A stretch of DNA of 64,000 bases from Limisphaerales bacterium. Lineage in GTDB: Bacteria; Verrucomicrobiota; Verrucomicrobiia; Limisphaerales; AAA164-E04. The position numbers and the translations under genes were made by a program. The notes beneath the pieces were generated by a model that was given only the letters and a program-made list of their open reading frames with translations, did no database searches and had not been told where the DNA came from. The stretch covers positions 62,001 through 126,000 of the forward strand of contig JAMASS010000011.1 in assembly GCA_024761205.1 (NCBI GenBank), written 5' to 3'. Positions 51,955 to 60,743 of the stretch are shown here, piece after piece. The stretch's first letter is position 1. The number at the start of each line of letters is the position of its first letter.

Positions 51955-52471
51955 CTATGTCCTCTTGCGTTTTTCTTTCTCTAGCTTTTTCAATATCGCA
52001 CTCAAGCTGGCCCAAACAGTTTTCCTAGCTGCCTCCTTGAATTCCAAATCCGCACTGGCAATATCTTCTTGATAGCCCCTCAATCCAGTTGAGCGTCAAA
52101 AGCCAATCCGTTGTGACGAGAGATTCACAAAGAAACCAGCACCTCAAAGCCAAACGCTCGCTCGGTCCGGGATCGGGAAGCAGCAATGCAGCCGTCATTG
52201 CTGCCGTCAACTGGACTTCACACGAGTAGATCGCAGCACCAAACGCAAGAATTGCGGCTGCCTGCTGTGCTGCCTTCCACTGCTTTGCGGAAAACACAGC
52301 TGCGTTATAGGCCTGTCGTGATCCCGGAAGACACTGATCAAAGCCATCCTTAGCGTTGGCCTTAGACATCTGCCACCGGCGTTGAGTAAGATTAAGATCC
52401 TGGTAATTCCATTCCACGCACTCCTGACACTGCTGAGCACTTATTCCACCCAATGCTGAAAACCTCAGCAA
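51955..52471 (-). pseudogene. Cys-containing helical secreted protein, C-terminal frameshift
   Basis: A hydrophobic leader (RLLSSALLLRFSALGGISAQ) precedes CQECVEWNYQDLNLTQRRWQ, FDQCLPGSRQAYNAAVFSAK, AAQQAAAILAFGAAIYSCEV and RCWFLCESLVTTDWLLTLNW. Each Cys opens an amphipathic helix of about 25 residues. After NWIEG the annotated frame ends with CQCGFGIQGGS; one frame over it runs on as YQEDIASADLEFKEAARKTV and WASLSAILKKLEKEKRKR to a stop at 51955, continuing the same helical pattern. The start is a TTG at 52471 or further upstream. The Cys/helix style and the WIEG element recall the 13.7-14.7 kb protein. Unknown family. Confidence 0.45.
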
Positions 52472-52489
52472 CAGAGCACTAGAAAGTAG

Positions 52490-52857
52490 ACGTACATCCG
52501 AAATATATCTTAACTATTTCATAATCGGCTCGTTACCCGCTTCACAAAACAACTCACCCCCCTTCAGTACCTCATGATGCCTCCAAAGAAAGAAGGCAGC
52601 TCAAACAAATCAACACTTTTAACAGAAGAAATACTGCTATTTATAGTTGTGAGCACAACAACAGATATGAGGCACCCAACACGTCAACCGAAGTATGGAA
52701 TACTACTAAAGAGCGAACGAAAGTATCCGTGTTCCGTTGCGAATCTGTAGCGTAACCATCTCAGCGCAAAAGGCGCTGGAGTAGCCATGCAAGTGAACCG
52801 GCTAAGACAGCCGACGCTGTAGAATAGTGAGTTGTTCTCCCGCCAATTCTTCGCTAC
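52490..52857. other. Intergenic stretch with no supported gene
   Basis: About 370 AT-richer bases between the Cys-rich gene and the 1215-residue protein. No ORF, hairpin or RNA gene was recognised. Confidence 0.4.
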
Positions 52858-55800
52858 TTATCTAGGCTGAGACACGCTAACCACATCATCGGTTGAATTG
52901 ATCGGCACCTCTTGAACTTGCCCATCAGGCCACCGAATCCATGCATCTGTAGCTCCAGTTATTGGAAACACCAGAACTCGAGAGTTCTGCGACCAATAGC
53001 CCTCCCCGGCTGTGATCTCGCGAAGCGGCCCATATTTACTACCGTATCGTATTCTCACCGCAGCACCGACGGCATTCGGATTCTCATCACCACCAGCCAA
53101 GAACACGCGGATTCCCGATTCGCTTTGGAGGTTACGAAAAAGCTTGACCTCTCCCCCATTCTGCGCCACAGCAAGATCGACGCGACCGTCTTGATCAAAA
53201 TCCGCCGCTGCCGCCCCCCGTTGTTCGCCAAAAATCTCGATCCCACTGGCACTCGCACTAACCGATTGAAATCTTCCATCACCAAGTCCCCGAAGCCAGA
53301 GCCCTCGCCCAGCGTCGATTCGTGAATCAAAGGGCTGCACAGGAAAGAAATTCTGCGCCAAAAAGATATCCTCGTGACGATCGTTATCGAAGTCCGCAAC
53401 GACAACGCCGAACGCCGGGGCAAACTGGGCTTCCGCTGGCAGAGGCAGGGGTTCAAACCGATCGCCTTGATTCATGAACACGGTGCTCTCAAACCAATTG
53501 GCCTGAAGCGACTTTGCGGCCGGAAATCTTGAACCCAGAATCGTCGGTAGATCAGCTTGGTTGTAGGCCGTCAGAGTTTCGAATGATTGCGGCACGAAGG
53601 ATAGCTCGTCGGCAAGATCGGCAAATCGTCGCACTGGAAACAGTTTGTCGTGTCGGTTCTCCCGGTACGCTTCAATCAGGTCTGTCTGAGAGTCACCATC
53701 AAAGTCGCCGTAATAAAGGAAACGCTCAGCCAATGAACGCTCCGACCCGCTGACACTTCGGCGTGCCGCCAGTGAATGATTCCGCCCCCAGTTCGAAGCT
53801 GCGATATCCATGCGACCATCACTGTCAAAATCTCCAGTCGCTACCCCATTCCACCATCCGAGGCATTCGCTCAGTCCCAACGAGTCAGTGCGATCCATGA
53901 GTCGTCCCGACTCGTTGACGAACACCCTTACCGCCCCCCATTCACATGCGACCACCAGATCCAACTGGCCATCACCAGTGAGATCGCTGAAACAAGCGCC
54001 ACGGACCAACCCAACCTCACCCAACCCGGGATGGTTATGGGTGCTTAGCTGAAAACCGTCGCCTTCTGCCGACCACAATTGTGACAGTCCCACCTCGGGA
54101 TAGCGCCCCGCACGAGTATGAGCCCCCAAGAAGACATCAAGGTCACCATCGCCATCCACATCGCCGATGGCAACGGGTCCGGTCACAGCCGCAACGCCGA
54201 GTTTCCGACGGATTGCTTCGGTTGAATTCAAATCAATCTCCAAAATACTCCCACCGCTCTGCGAACCGTCTTCAAAGTTGGACGAACCCACGATCAAACG
54301 CCGCTTCTCACTCGCTCGCATACCAACGATCCCTGTCTGATCTCGGCGAGCCGGCATGAGTTCTGACACCGTCTCGTCCCTGACAAATTGACCGTTCCGG
54401 TTCAAATAGACAGCCAGGCGGCCCCCCCGCCCTGTCCCTACAATCAAGTCCTCTCGCCCATCATCATTCACATCAAACCAGCTTACGCCCGGCCCCATTT
54501 GGCTGTATTTCTTTGGCAACAAAAGTTCCCGTTCGAAATCGTCGTAGTTTGCGTCAGCATGCCGGTGTCCAACGCGATTGCTCACATCTTCAAACCAAGG
54601 AGGAACCACCGGCTCTTCAATAATCGGCAAACTCCCCTCAGACGGCTCGGCAATCTCATAGACCCTATTGGGCTGAACATCGGTAACTCGACTATACCGC
54701 CCGCTCGACCAGCGAACGGACAAGTCAAGACGTCCGAACTTTGGCGGTGCCGCAAAGACTCGCGCCAAATCATCGGAGGACAGATATCGCCCGCCACTGA
54801 TCATTTCTTGACTTTGATTGATCGCTGCAGACTCCAAGGTGACGCGCGCTCCCACCCCATAGCGATTTGCTCCTCGCCCCTTCAAACGCACCAAGACTCT
54901 CGGCACATTGGAGTTGTTTCGATAAACCCCCAACGGCGCATTTAGGTTGTTCACAACGACATCCAAATCACCGTCATTGTCCAGATCACCCAGAGCCATG
55001 CCATGAGCGACCCCCTGCTGATTGAAATTCCAATCGTCACTTCGGAGATTGAAGCGAAGATTGCTGAGATTCCGAAACGCCAATTTCGGCTGCCTCATCT
55101 TAGGGAACATGAGCAATTTGCTCGGAATCAAGCGCCGGGGCCAAGGTCCTTTCTCGCGAATTCTATATTCGGCATCCATATCTTGAGTATCAAACATATG
55201 CCCAGTCGAACACAGCAGATCCTCATACCCGTCCAGATCGACATCCAGAAACACGGCAGACCACGTCCACTCGGTCGCAGACAACCCCGCAAACTCAGCA
55301 ATCTCAGCATACCGCTCCCCTCCCAAATTAAGGTGCAGGGTGTTCCGATCATACTGCGGTCGATTCTGATATTCCCCGACTTGAGCCCGGTACGGATCCA
55401 TCGCCGCCAGCTGCATCATCCTTCGCTCATGGTGTAAACTCAGCATATCGGCCACAAAAAGATCATCAAGCCCGTCACGATTGAGATCGGCAAAGTCCAC
55501 CGCCATTGAAAACGTGGAAGTATGCCGCAGCGATAGGTTCGACAGGAGTTGAAAATCACCCCCGCCCTGATTCATCCACACACGATCCTCCGAGTGAAAG
55601 TCATTGCAGACGTACAAATCAGGAAGCCCGTCCTGATTGATGTCACGAAACATCGCCGCTAAGCCCCAATCAAACGGCGCCCGAGCCAAGACCTTCCCAG
55701 ACGCATCCTTGAATCGACCGTCCGTCCAAGAAAGCACCCGGAAACGCCCCTGCCCGTCATTGAGATAAAACCGGTCCGCTTCCCCGTGCTCCAGTACTCT

Positions 55801-56505
55801 TCCCTCCTCCGTGATCTCAAGGCGATCCCGCTCCTCAGGTAAAATCATTCGCTGATCACCAATTCGCAACAGTGCAAATCCGGTTGTCCGAATCGTCGTC
55901 GTTCGGTAATTAGCCACGTAGAGATCCAAGTCCCCATCACCATCCACATCGGCCAGAGTCGAGGTCGTGGCGCCCCACCGATCGGACAGCCCCGAATTGC
56001 TCGCCTTAGTGAATACTCCCTGACCGTCGTTGACAAATAATTGGGTGCCGGTTCCCACCCCATTGACCAAAAGGTCGAGATCCGCATCGCCGTCAACATC
56101 CGCCAGCGTCGCTCCGGTGGAATACTGCGCCCGGCATTCAATCGCTGAATTTCTGGAACTATTGCGGAAACGCCAACCCCCGAGATTCTTGAACAGAGCA
56201 TTGGCACCCGAGAGTCGACACACGTAGATGTCGCACAGCCCATCACCGTCCACATCCCCAAGCGCCACGCCAGACCCGTTGAGACGGATCTGATTGGCCG
56301 CCGCCTCTCTATCCGTGAGGCGATTCGCAAAACGAATCCCCGTTTGACGCGGATTCAACAACGTGAACCCAGCCTTTCCTTTAGCCGGAACCGTTAACGC
56401 CGCAAACCGAAACCCACCTCCCTCTTGCCCTTGCAGCGACTGCCCCCAAACCGCTGCAAGAGAAGTCATCAACACGACACAAAAAACAGCTGCCAAAGTT
56501 TTCAC
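52858..56505 (-). CDS. CRTAC1-like FG-GAP/VCBS protein with two ASPIC/UnbV domains
   Basis: 1215 residues with a signal peptide (MKTLAAVFCVVLMTSLAAVW). Repeats of the form D-x-D-G-D-x-D-L-x-V run throughout: GVALGDVDGDGLCDIYVCRL, STLADVDGDGDLDLYVANYR, MALGDLDNDGDLDVVVNNLN and PVAIGDVDGDGDLDVFLGAH. These build two calcium-binding integrin-like beta-propellers. An ASPIC/UnbV domain follows each: about residues 545-625 (RYGVGARVTLESAAINQSQE) and at the very end (NAVGAAVRIRYGSKYG; AWIRWPDGQVQEVPI). The protein thus looks like two CRTAC1-type units fused in tandem. It is extracellular or periplasmic; ligand unknown. Intact, and followed on the strand by a second CRTAC1-like gene upstream. Confidence 0.88.
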   Translation of the reverse strand: MKTLAAVFCVVLMTSLAAVWGQSLQGQEGGGFRFAALTVPAKGKAGFTLLNPRQTGIRFANRLTDREAAANQIRLNGSGVALGDVDGDGLCDIYVCRLSGANALFKNLGGWRFRNSSRNSAIECRAQYSTGATLADVDGDADLDLLVNGVGTGTQLFVNDGQGVFTKASNSGLSDRWGATTSTLADVDGDGDLDLYVANYRTTTIRTTGFALLRIGDQRMILPEERDRLEITEEGRVLEHGEADRFYLNDGQGRFRVLSWTDGRFKDASGKVLARAPFDWGLAAMFRDINQDGLPDLYVCNDFHSEDRVWMNQGGGDFQLLSNLSLRHTSTFSMAVDFADLNRDGLDDLFVADMLSLHHERRMMQLAAMDPYRAQVGEYQNRPQYDRNTLHLNLGGERYAEIAEFAGLSATEWTWSAVFLDVDLDGYEDLLCSTGHMFDTQDMDAEYRIREKGPWPRRLIPSKLLMFPKMRQPKLAFRNLSNLRFNLRSDDWNFNQQGVAHGMALGDLDNDGDLDVVVNNLNAPLGVYRNNSNVPRVLVRLKGRGANRYGVGARVTLESAAINQSQEMISGGRYLSSDDLARVFAAPPKFGRLDLSVRWSSGRYSRVTDVQPNRVYEIAEPSEGSLPIIEEPVVPPWFEDVSNRVGHRHADANYDDFERELLLPKKYSQMGPGVSWFDVNDDGREDLIVGTGRGGRLAVYLNRNGQFVRDETVSELMPARRDQTGIVGMRASEKRRLIVGSSNFEDGSQSGGSILEIDLNSTEAIRRKLGVAAVTGPVAIGDVDGDGDLDVFLGAHTRAGRYPEVGLSQLWSAEGDGFQLSTHNHPGLGEVGLVRGACFSDLTGDGQLDLVVACEWGAVRVFVNESGRLMDRTDSLGLSECLGWWNGVATGDFDSDGRMDIAASNWGRNHSLAARRSVSGSERSLAERFLYYGDFDGDSQTDLIEAYRENRHDKLFPVRRFADLADELSFVPQSFETLTAYNQADLPTILGSRFPAAKSLQANWFESTVFMNQGDRFEPLPLPAEAQFAPAFGVVVADFDNDRHEDIFLAQNFFPVQPFDSRIDAGRGLWLRGLGDGRFQSVSASASGIEIFGEQRGAAAADFDQDGRVDLAVAQNGGEVKLFRNLQSESGIRVFLAGGDENPNAVGAAVRIRYGSKYGPLREITAGEGYWSQNSRVLVFPITGATDAWIRWPDGQVQEVPINSTDDVVSVSQPR

Positions 56506-56559
56506 GGAGTCAAATCCGGTATTCCGAAGAGAGCGCCGCCCAGCCAGTCAACGCGCCGC

Positions 56560-58824
56560 CTAATGCCGTGAGTGCTCATGGCCACTATCTTCTTTTGCGA
56601 AAGTCGCCGGTTGGATCAGCAGCTTCTTGATCTCGGACTCTCCCTCCATGATCAGGTAAGCGGTATTCACCGAAAGCCCTTTAAACTCCTGTGCAACTCC
56701 CGAGGCTGGCCACTGCACCTTCAAATCCACCCTCTCAACCCCGGGCCCCAGACCAATTTCCTGCCGCAGTGGTGACGCCCCAAAAGACCCGCCTGAAGAC
56801 ACGGTCCGATGAATGGTCAACATCCCCTCACTCGAATGGGCAAAAACGATAATCCGAGCGCCGATGGCGGCTCGATTCGACTTCACGCCCACCAACTTGA
56901 GCTTAATCCACGAGTGCTGATTGCCGGGATTTTCGAACAGCGCATTGAAGTAACGATCTCCCTCATACGCCCCCCCCATACTCACAAAAATATCTTGATC
57001 GCCATCGTGATCCAAATCGCCGAAGGCGATCCCATGCCCTTTCTGAATGTAGCCGAAACCGCCGGCCGTGGTCACATCTTGGAATTTCTTGCCGCGATCA
57101 TTTCGCAACATGCGGTTCGGCACAATCATATCCAGCTGCGGGGTTCCTGTTCCGATGTAGAAATCAAGAAATCCGTCATTATCAAGATCGCCATAATTCC
57201 CGGACATCCCCAACAGCAATCGAAACAAACCTTTCTTCCGTGTTACATCCTCAAACGTCCCGTCGCCTGCATTCCGATACAATCGCGGTCGCGCCGCGCC
57301 ATGCCGCAGTCCGAGATAGTCGGCCGCCACGCTCCCCACATCCTTGACGCCATAGCCGCAAGCGAAGATATCCAACCAGCCATCGTTGTCGAAATCAAAG
57401 AACCACGTAGGAAAACTATGTTCCGGCCCCTGCACCTTAAGCTCCTTGGCTACATCAGTGAATCGCCATCTCCCGCCTTCACTCGCAGGACCATCGTTCC
57501 GATACAAGAAGTTGGCCTGCCCTCGGCAAGAGATGTAGATATCCATCCGTCCATCATTATTGAAATCCCCACTCCCAACAGCTTTGATCAGTCCGACGCC
57601 TGTCAACCCAACTTCCTGAGCGATCTCCTCAAAAGTGCCATCGCCTTGATTTCGAAATAGCTCACAAGGGTTCTTGGCATTCGGAGTGGTCTCATTGCCG
57701 ATAAAGAGATCAATCCAGCCATCGCCGTCAAAATCCAACCAAGTCGCAGCCTGAGTCGGATGAAATGATAGCACCCCAGCAGCTTCGGTCACATCGTCAA
57801 AGGTGGCATCCCCGCGATTCCGCAGCAGTGAATTCGGATGCTTCCCCTCCGCTTCAAACCACCCTCCTCGCAGCACGAAGATGTCAATGTCGCCGTCATT
57901 GTCATAGTCGGCTTGGATGAGATTCAACCCACCCAACTCACCTTCCAGCCCGGCTTGTTTCGCTGTCTCGCTGAACGTTCCGTCTCCATTATTAATATAA
58001 AGCCGCAACTCTTCGTCCAAACCCATTCCCGAGATCATCAAATCGAGATCGTGATCATTATCCAAATCATCCATGACCACACTCCCAGCGAGACTATTCC
58101 AAGCGAGAGCCAAGCCGCCCGCAATATCATGAAAGCGTGGCAGCGGATGCTCGGATTCAAAAACTCGCGGTGAAATCACATACTTTTGCGGCATGTCATG
58201 TGGATGTTTCCCTAACGTCATATAGGCCAGATTGAGCAACCACCCCGCCCGTAAGTCGCCCGGGTTCCGTTCCAAGTAATCTTCCAACAATTGTGCGGCC
58301 TTGGCCGAGCCCTCAGGCTTCTTGTGAAACCCACTCGCTTGAATGGGAACCAAACAAGAATCCGTAGTGTGCCGCTCAAGACAGTTCTCCTGTTCGCCCA
58401 AACGCAGATAAGCCAGAATAGCGTTGAAAGCGATGACCTCCGCTTTGTCTGAAGGCAAGTTGACACGCCTTTCCCTGATCAGTTGATTCAATGTCTCAAA
58501 CTGCTTAATCGCCGCTGCACTGTCTCCTGCATGCAGCAATCCGTGGCCATACTTGAATCGCAGAGAAATGAGCCGATTGATTGGAATCTGCCGCTGCTTT
58601 AGGAGCTCGTCCAATTGCCGGCCGAACAGAGCCGCTCTAGCTCGGTTCAAGAATGGATTCTTGAGGGGATCTGCAGTGCGTTGAATCTCGGCCAACCGCT
58701 CGGCCATTTTGATGGTCCCAGCACTTCGGGGATCCGCCGCCAACGCCCCAGAATGCGGAAGCAATAAGCCACAACTAGCTGACAAACTCAACAAAACAAG
58801 CGAACGAAACACGTAACAGATCAT
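56560..58824 (-). CDS. CRTAC1-like protein with N-terminal TPR and C-terminal ASPIC/UnbV domain
   Basis: 754 residues with a signal peptide (LVLLSLSASCGLLLPHSGAL). Residues about 40-210 form TPR-like helices (AAIKQFETLNQLIRERRVNL, AKAAQLLEDYLERNPGDLRA). Then a seven-fold FG-GAP propeller: VVMDDLDNDHDLDLMISGMG, LIQADYDNDGDIDIFVLRGG, TWLDFDGDGWIDLFIGNETT, AVGSGDFNNDGRMDIYISCR and IAFGDLDHDGDQDIFVSMGG. The end has NRAAIGARIIVFAHSSEGML and VDLKVQWPASGVAQEFKGLS, the ASPIC/UnbV module. The gap to the next gene on the strand is 54 bases, so the two are probably co-transcribed. The role (adhesion or substrate display) is inferred from domain type only. Confidence 0.88.
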   Translation of the reverse strand: MICYVFRSLVLLSLSASCGLLLPHSGALAADPRSAGTIKMAERLAEIQRTADPLKNPFLNRARAALFGRQLDELLKQRQIPINRLISLRFKYGHGLLHAGDSAAAIKQFETLNQLIRERRVNLPSDKAEVIAFNAILAYLRLGEQENCLERHTTDSCLVPIQASGFHKKPEGSAKAAQLLEDYLERNPGDLRAGWLLNLAYMTLGKHPHDMPQKYVISPRVFESEHPLPRFHDIAGGLALAWNSLAGSVVMDDLDNDHDLDLMISGMGLDEELRLYINNGDGTFSETAKQAGLEGELGGLNLIQADYDNDGDIDIFVLRGGWFEAEGKHPNSLLRNRGDATFDDVTEAAGVLSFHPTQAATWLDFDGDGWIDLFIGNETTPNAKNPCELFRNQGDGTFEEIAQEVGLTGVGLIKAVGSGDFNNDGRMDIYISCRGQANFLYRNDGPASEGGRWRFTDVAKELKVQGPEHSFPTWFFDFDNDGWLDIFACGYGVKDVGSVAADYLGLRHGAARPRLYRNAGDGTFEDVTRKKGLFRLLLGMSGNYGDLDNDGFLDFYIGTGTPQLDMIVPNRMLRNDRGKKFQDVTTAGGFGYIQKGHGIAFGDLDHDGDQDIFVSMGGAYEGDRYFNALFENPGNQHSWIKLKLVGVKSNRAAIGARIIVFAHSSEGMLTIHRTVSSGGSFGASPLRQEIGLGPGVERVDLKVQWPASGVAQEFKGLSVNTAYLIMEGESEIKKLLIQPATFAKEDSGHEHSRH

Positions 58825-59093
58825 AAATACAACTCGATTGCGGACAATCCAAAAACAAATCCCTCATCAAAAGGAACCGCAAAACCATAACGGATCGTTC
58901 ACCCCTAATGACAAATTGAACCGCGAAATACACAGAAGACGCAAAAGCGGATTGAATAGTCTCCTATTCCACATACTCCGAGCATTCCGCAGTGATCCCT
59001 CCTACTCTCACTACAAGTGCGGTCGGGCACCCGCTCACGATTAATCTGATTTCCACGATTGCCGCCCGAAATCCTCAATGCTAAGCTCAACAA
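58825..59093. other. Divergent intergenic region
   Basis: 270 bases between the start of the minus-strand CRTAC1-like gene and the plus-strand cytochrome-type gene. It should hold both promoters, but no confident hexamers or operators were found; short ORFs here are chance frames. Confidence 0.35.
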
Positions 59094-60651
59094 GTGTTGC
59101 CACTCGCCCCACGCGCTAGACTTCTATATCCGCATCTGAGGTTTCGAAGATTGAGAATCTTCTCGCTGCTAATTACGCTCCCATTATCCTTCCAAAGCAT
59201 CGAACAGTCCCAAGGGGCAGACGAGCCTCCTTCGAACCTGTCTCCACGCCAACTCGCCCAGCGATATTGCGCCGCCTGCCATCTTTTCCCGGAACCCCAT
59301 ATCTTAGATAAATCAACGTGGCAAAACGGTACCATGCCATTTTTGAAGAAGCGGATCGGCATCTCGCAACTCGATCCAAATCAACCTGATCACCAAACCG
59401 TTTTGCGCGAGTGGAACGCCATCTGGAATTACTACTTCGATACCGCTCCAGAAAAGCTGCCATCCGCCAAGACCACAATCTCACAAGATCTTTCCGGTTT
59501 CACAATCATCGACCCTCAATATCGCCCCGGGAAAGCCTTCATCACTCTCACCCAGATCGATTCCCAGCGACGGCAACTCTACGTGGGTAACGCCCAAATC
59601 CGAACCCTTGATGTACTCGATCCATCCGGCAAACCTCTCTCCAGCCTGCGCGTGGCCAGCCCCCCCGTGAGTCTCTCGGAACAGCCGGATGGCTGGTACT
59701 GCACGTTGATCGGCCTCGTCCCCCCTCATAACCAGCGGATCGGAAGCCTCATCAAACTGGCGCAGAACGGAACTGCCTTCTCCTTAGTCCGGGAGATTCT
59801 TTCGGATCTCCCCCGTCCGACCGATTGTAGCTTCGGTGACTTAAATGGCGATGGACGAGAAGATCTCGTCGTCTCGGGTTTTGGCAACATCCTCGGCGAA
59901 CTGACATGGCACGAAAACCTTGGAAACGGACGTTACCGGAAACACGTAATCTACCACCGACCAGGAGCGCTCAAAACCTTCACTCACGATTTTGATCAAG
60001 ACGGACGCCTCGACATTGTGGCGTTGATGGCCCAATCGCAGGAAGGCGTGTTCGTGCTGCTCAACGACGGCAACCACCAATTTAAGGAATATCCCGCAGT
60101 AAGAGCTCACCCCGCATGGGGATACGCCGGATTCGAGCTCGTTGACTTCGACCGAGACGGCTTGATGGATTTTCTCACAGCCAATGGCGACAACGGAGAA
60201 TATCCCTCCTGTCTCAAACCTTATCACGGCATTCGGCTCTATCGCAATTTTGGCGATCATGGCTTTCGTCAGCAATTTTTTATTCCCTTAAATGGCGCCT
60301 TCAAAGCCGTCCCGGCAGATTTCGATCTCGACGGCGATTTGGATATCGCAGCGATTTCCTACTTTCCGGACTACAACAAGGCGCCGGAAGAAAGTTTCGT
60401 CCTGCTTTGGAACGACGGCGCCTACCGTTTTCGCGCCCAAACGTTTCCTCAAAGCTACCGCGGCCGATGGTTGACCATGGACGCGGGCGATCTCGACGGC
60501 GACGGCGAATCCCGATATCATCCTCGGCGCCGCCAATCGAACACCTTACGCGGTCAATTCATCGATTGAGACATCCTGGAAAAAAGGCGGTCCTTCGATT
60601 CTGATCCTCAGAAACGAACATGAGCTGGAAACTAAGTCAGGCAGCGATTGA
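59094..60651 (+). CDS. FG-GAP/VCBS protein with c-type haem motif, 3' frameshift
   Basis: An export helix (LRIFSLLITLPLSFQSIEQS) precedes SPRQLAQRYCAACHLFPEPH, a C-x-x-C-H haem-attachment motif near residue 57. FG-GAP repeats follow: CSFGDLNGDGREDLVVSGFG, FTHDFDQDGRLDIVALMAQS, ELVDFDRDGLMDFLTANGDN and PADFDLDGDLDIAAISYFPD. The start is GTG 59094 or a TTG near 59149. The annotated ORF ends at 60569 after LDGDGESRYHPRR. One frame over, the expected repeat appears (NPDIILGAANRTPYAVNSSI) and runs to a stop at 60651, so one base too many lies near 60508. The family is often secreted and paired with CRTAC1-like proteins, as here. Electron-transfer ability is inferred from the haem motif. Confidence 0.75.
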
Positions 60652-60685
60652 TTGCCCCCTCCGGTTTTGCAAGTCTCCCCACCTA

Positions 60686-60717
60686 GAAAAAGAGGCCGGA
60701 CTCCTTTGTCCGGCCTC
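60686..60717 (-). terminator. Intrinsic terminator of the 1025-residue exoprotein gene
   Basis: Read on the minus strand: GAGGCCGGAC, a 6-base loop (AAAGGA), then GTCCGGCCTC, followed by TTTTTC. The 10-bp stem is perfect and GC-rich. It lies 27 bases after the stop of the minus-strand gene and may also stop the convergent haem-protein transcript. Confidence 0.9.
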
Positions 60718-60743
60718 CATGAATGAATCAGATTTTCCGTTGA

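Noticed and set aside
56809-57660. 283-residue plus-strand ORF
   Set aside because: Antisense to the CRTAC1-like protein; the Ile/His-rich text is the complement of FG-GAP repeats.
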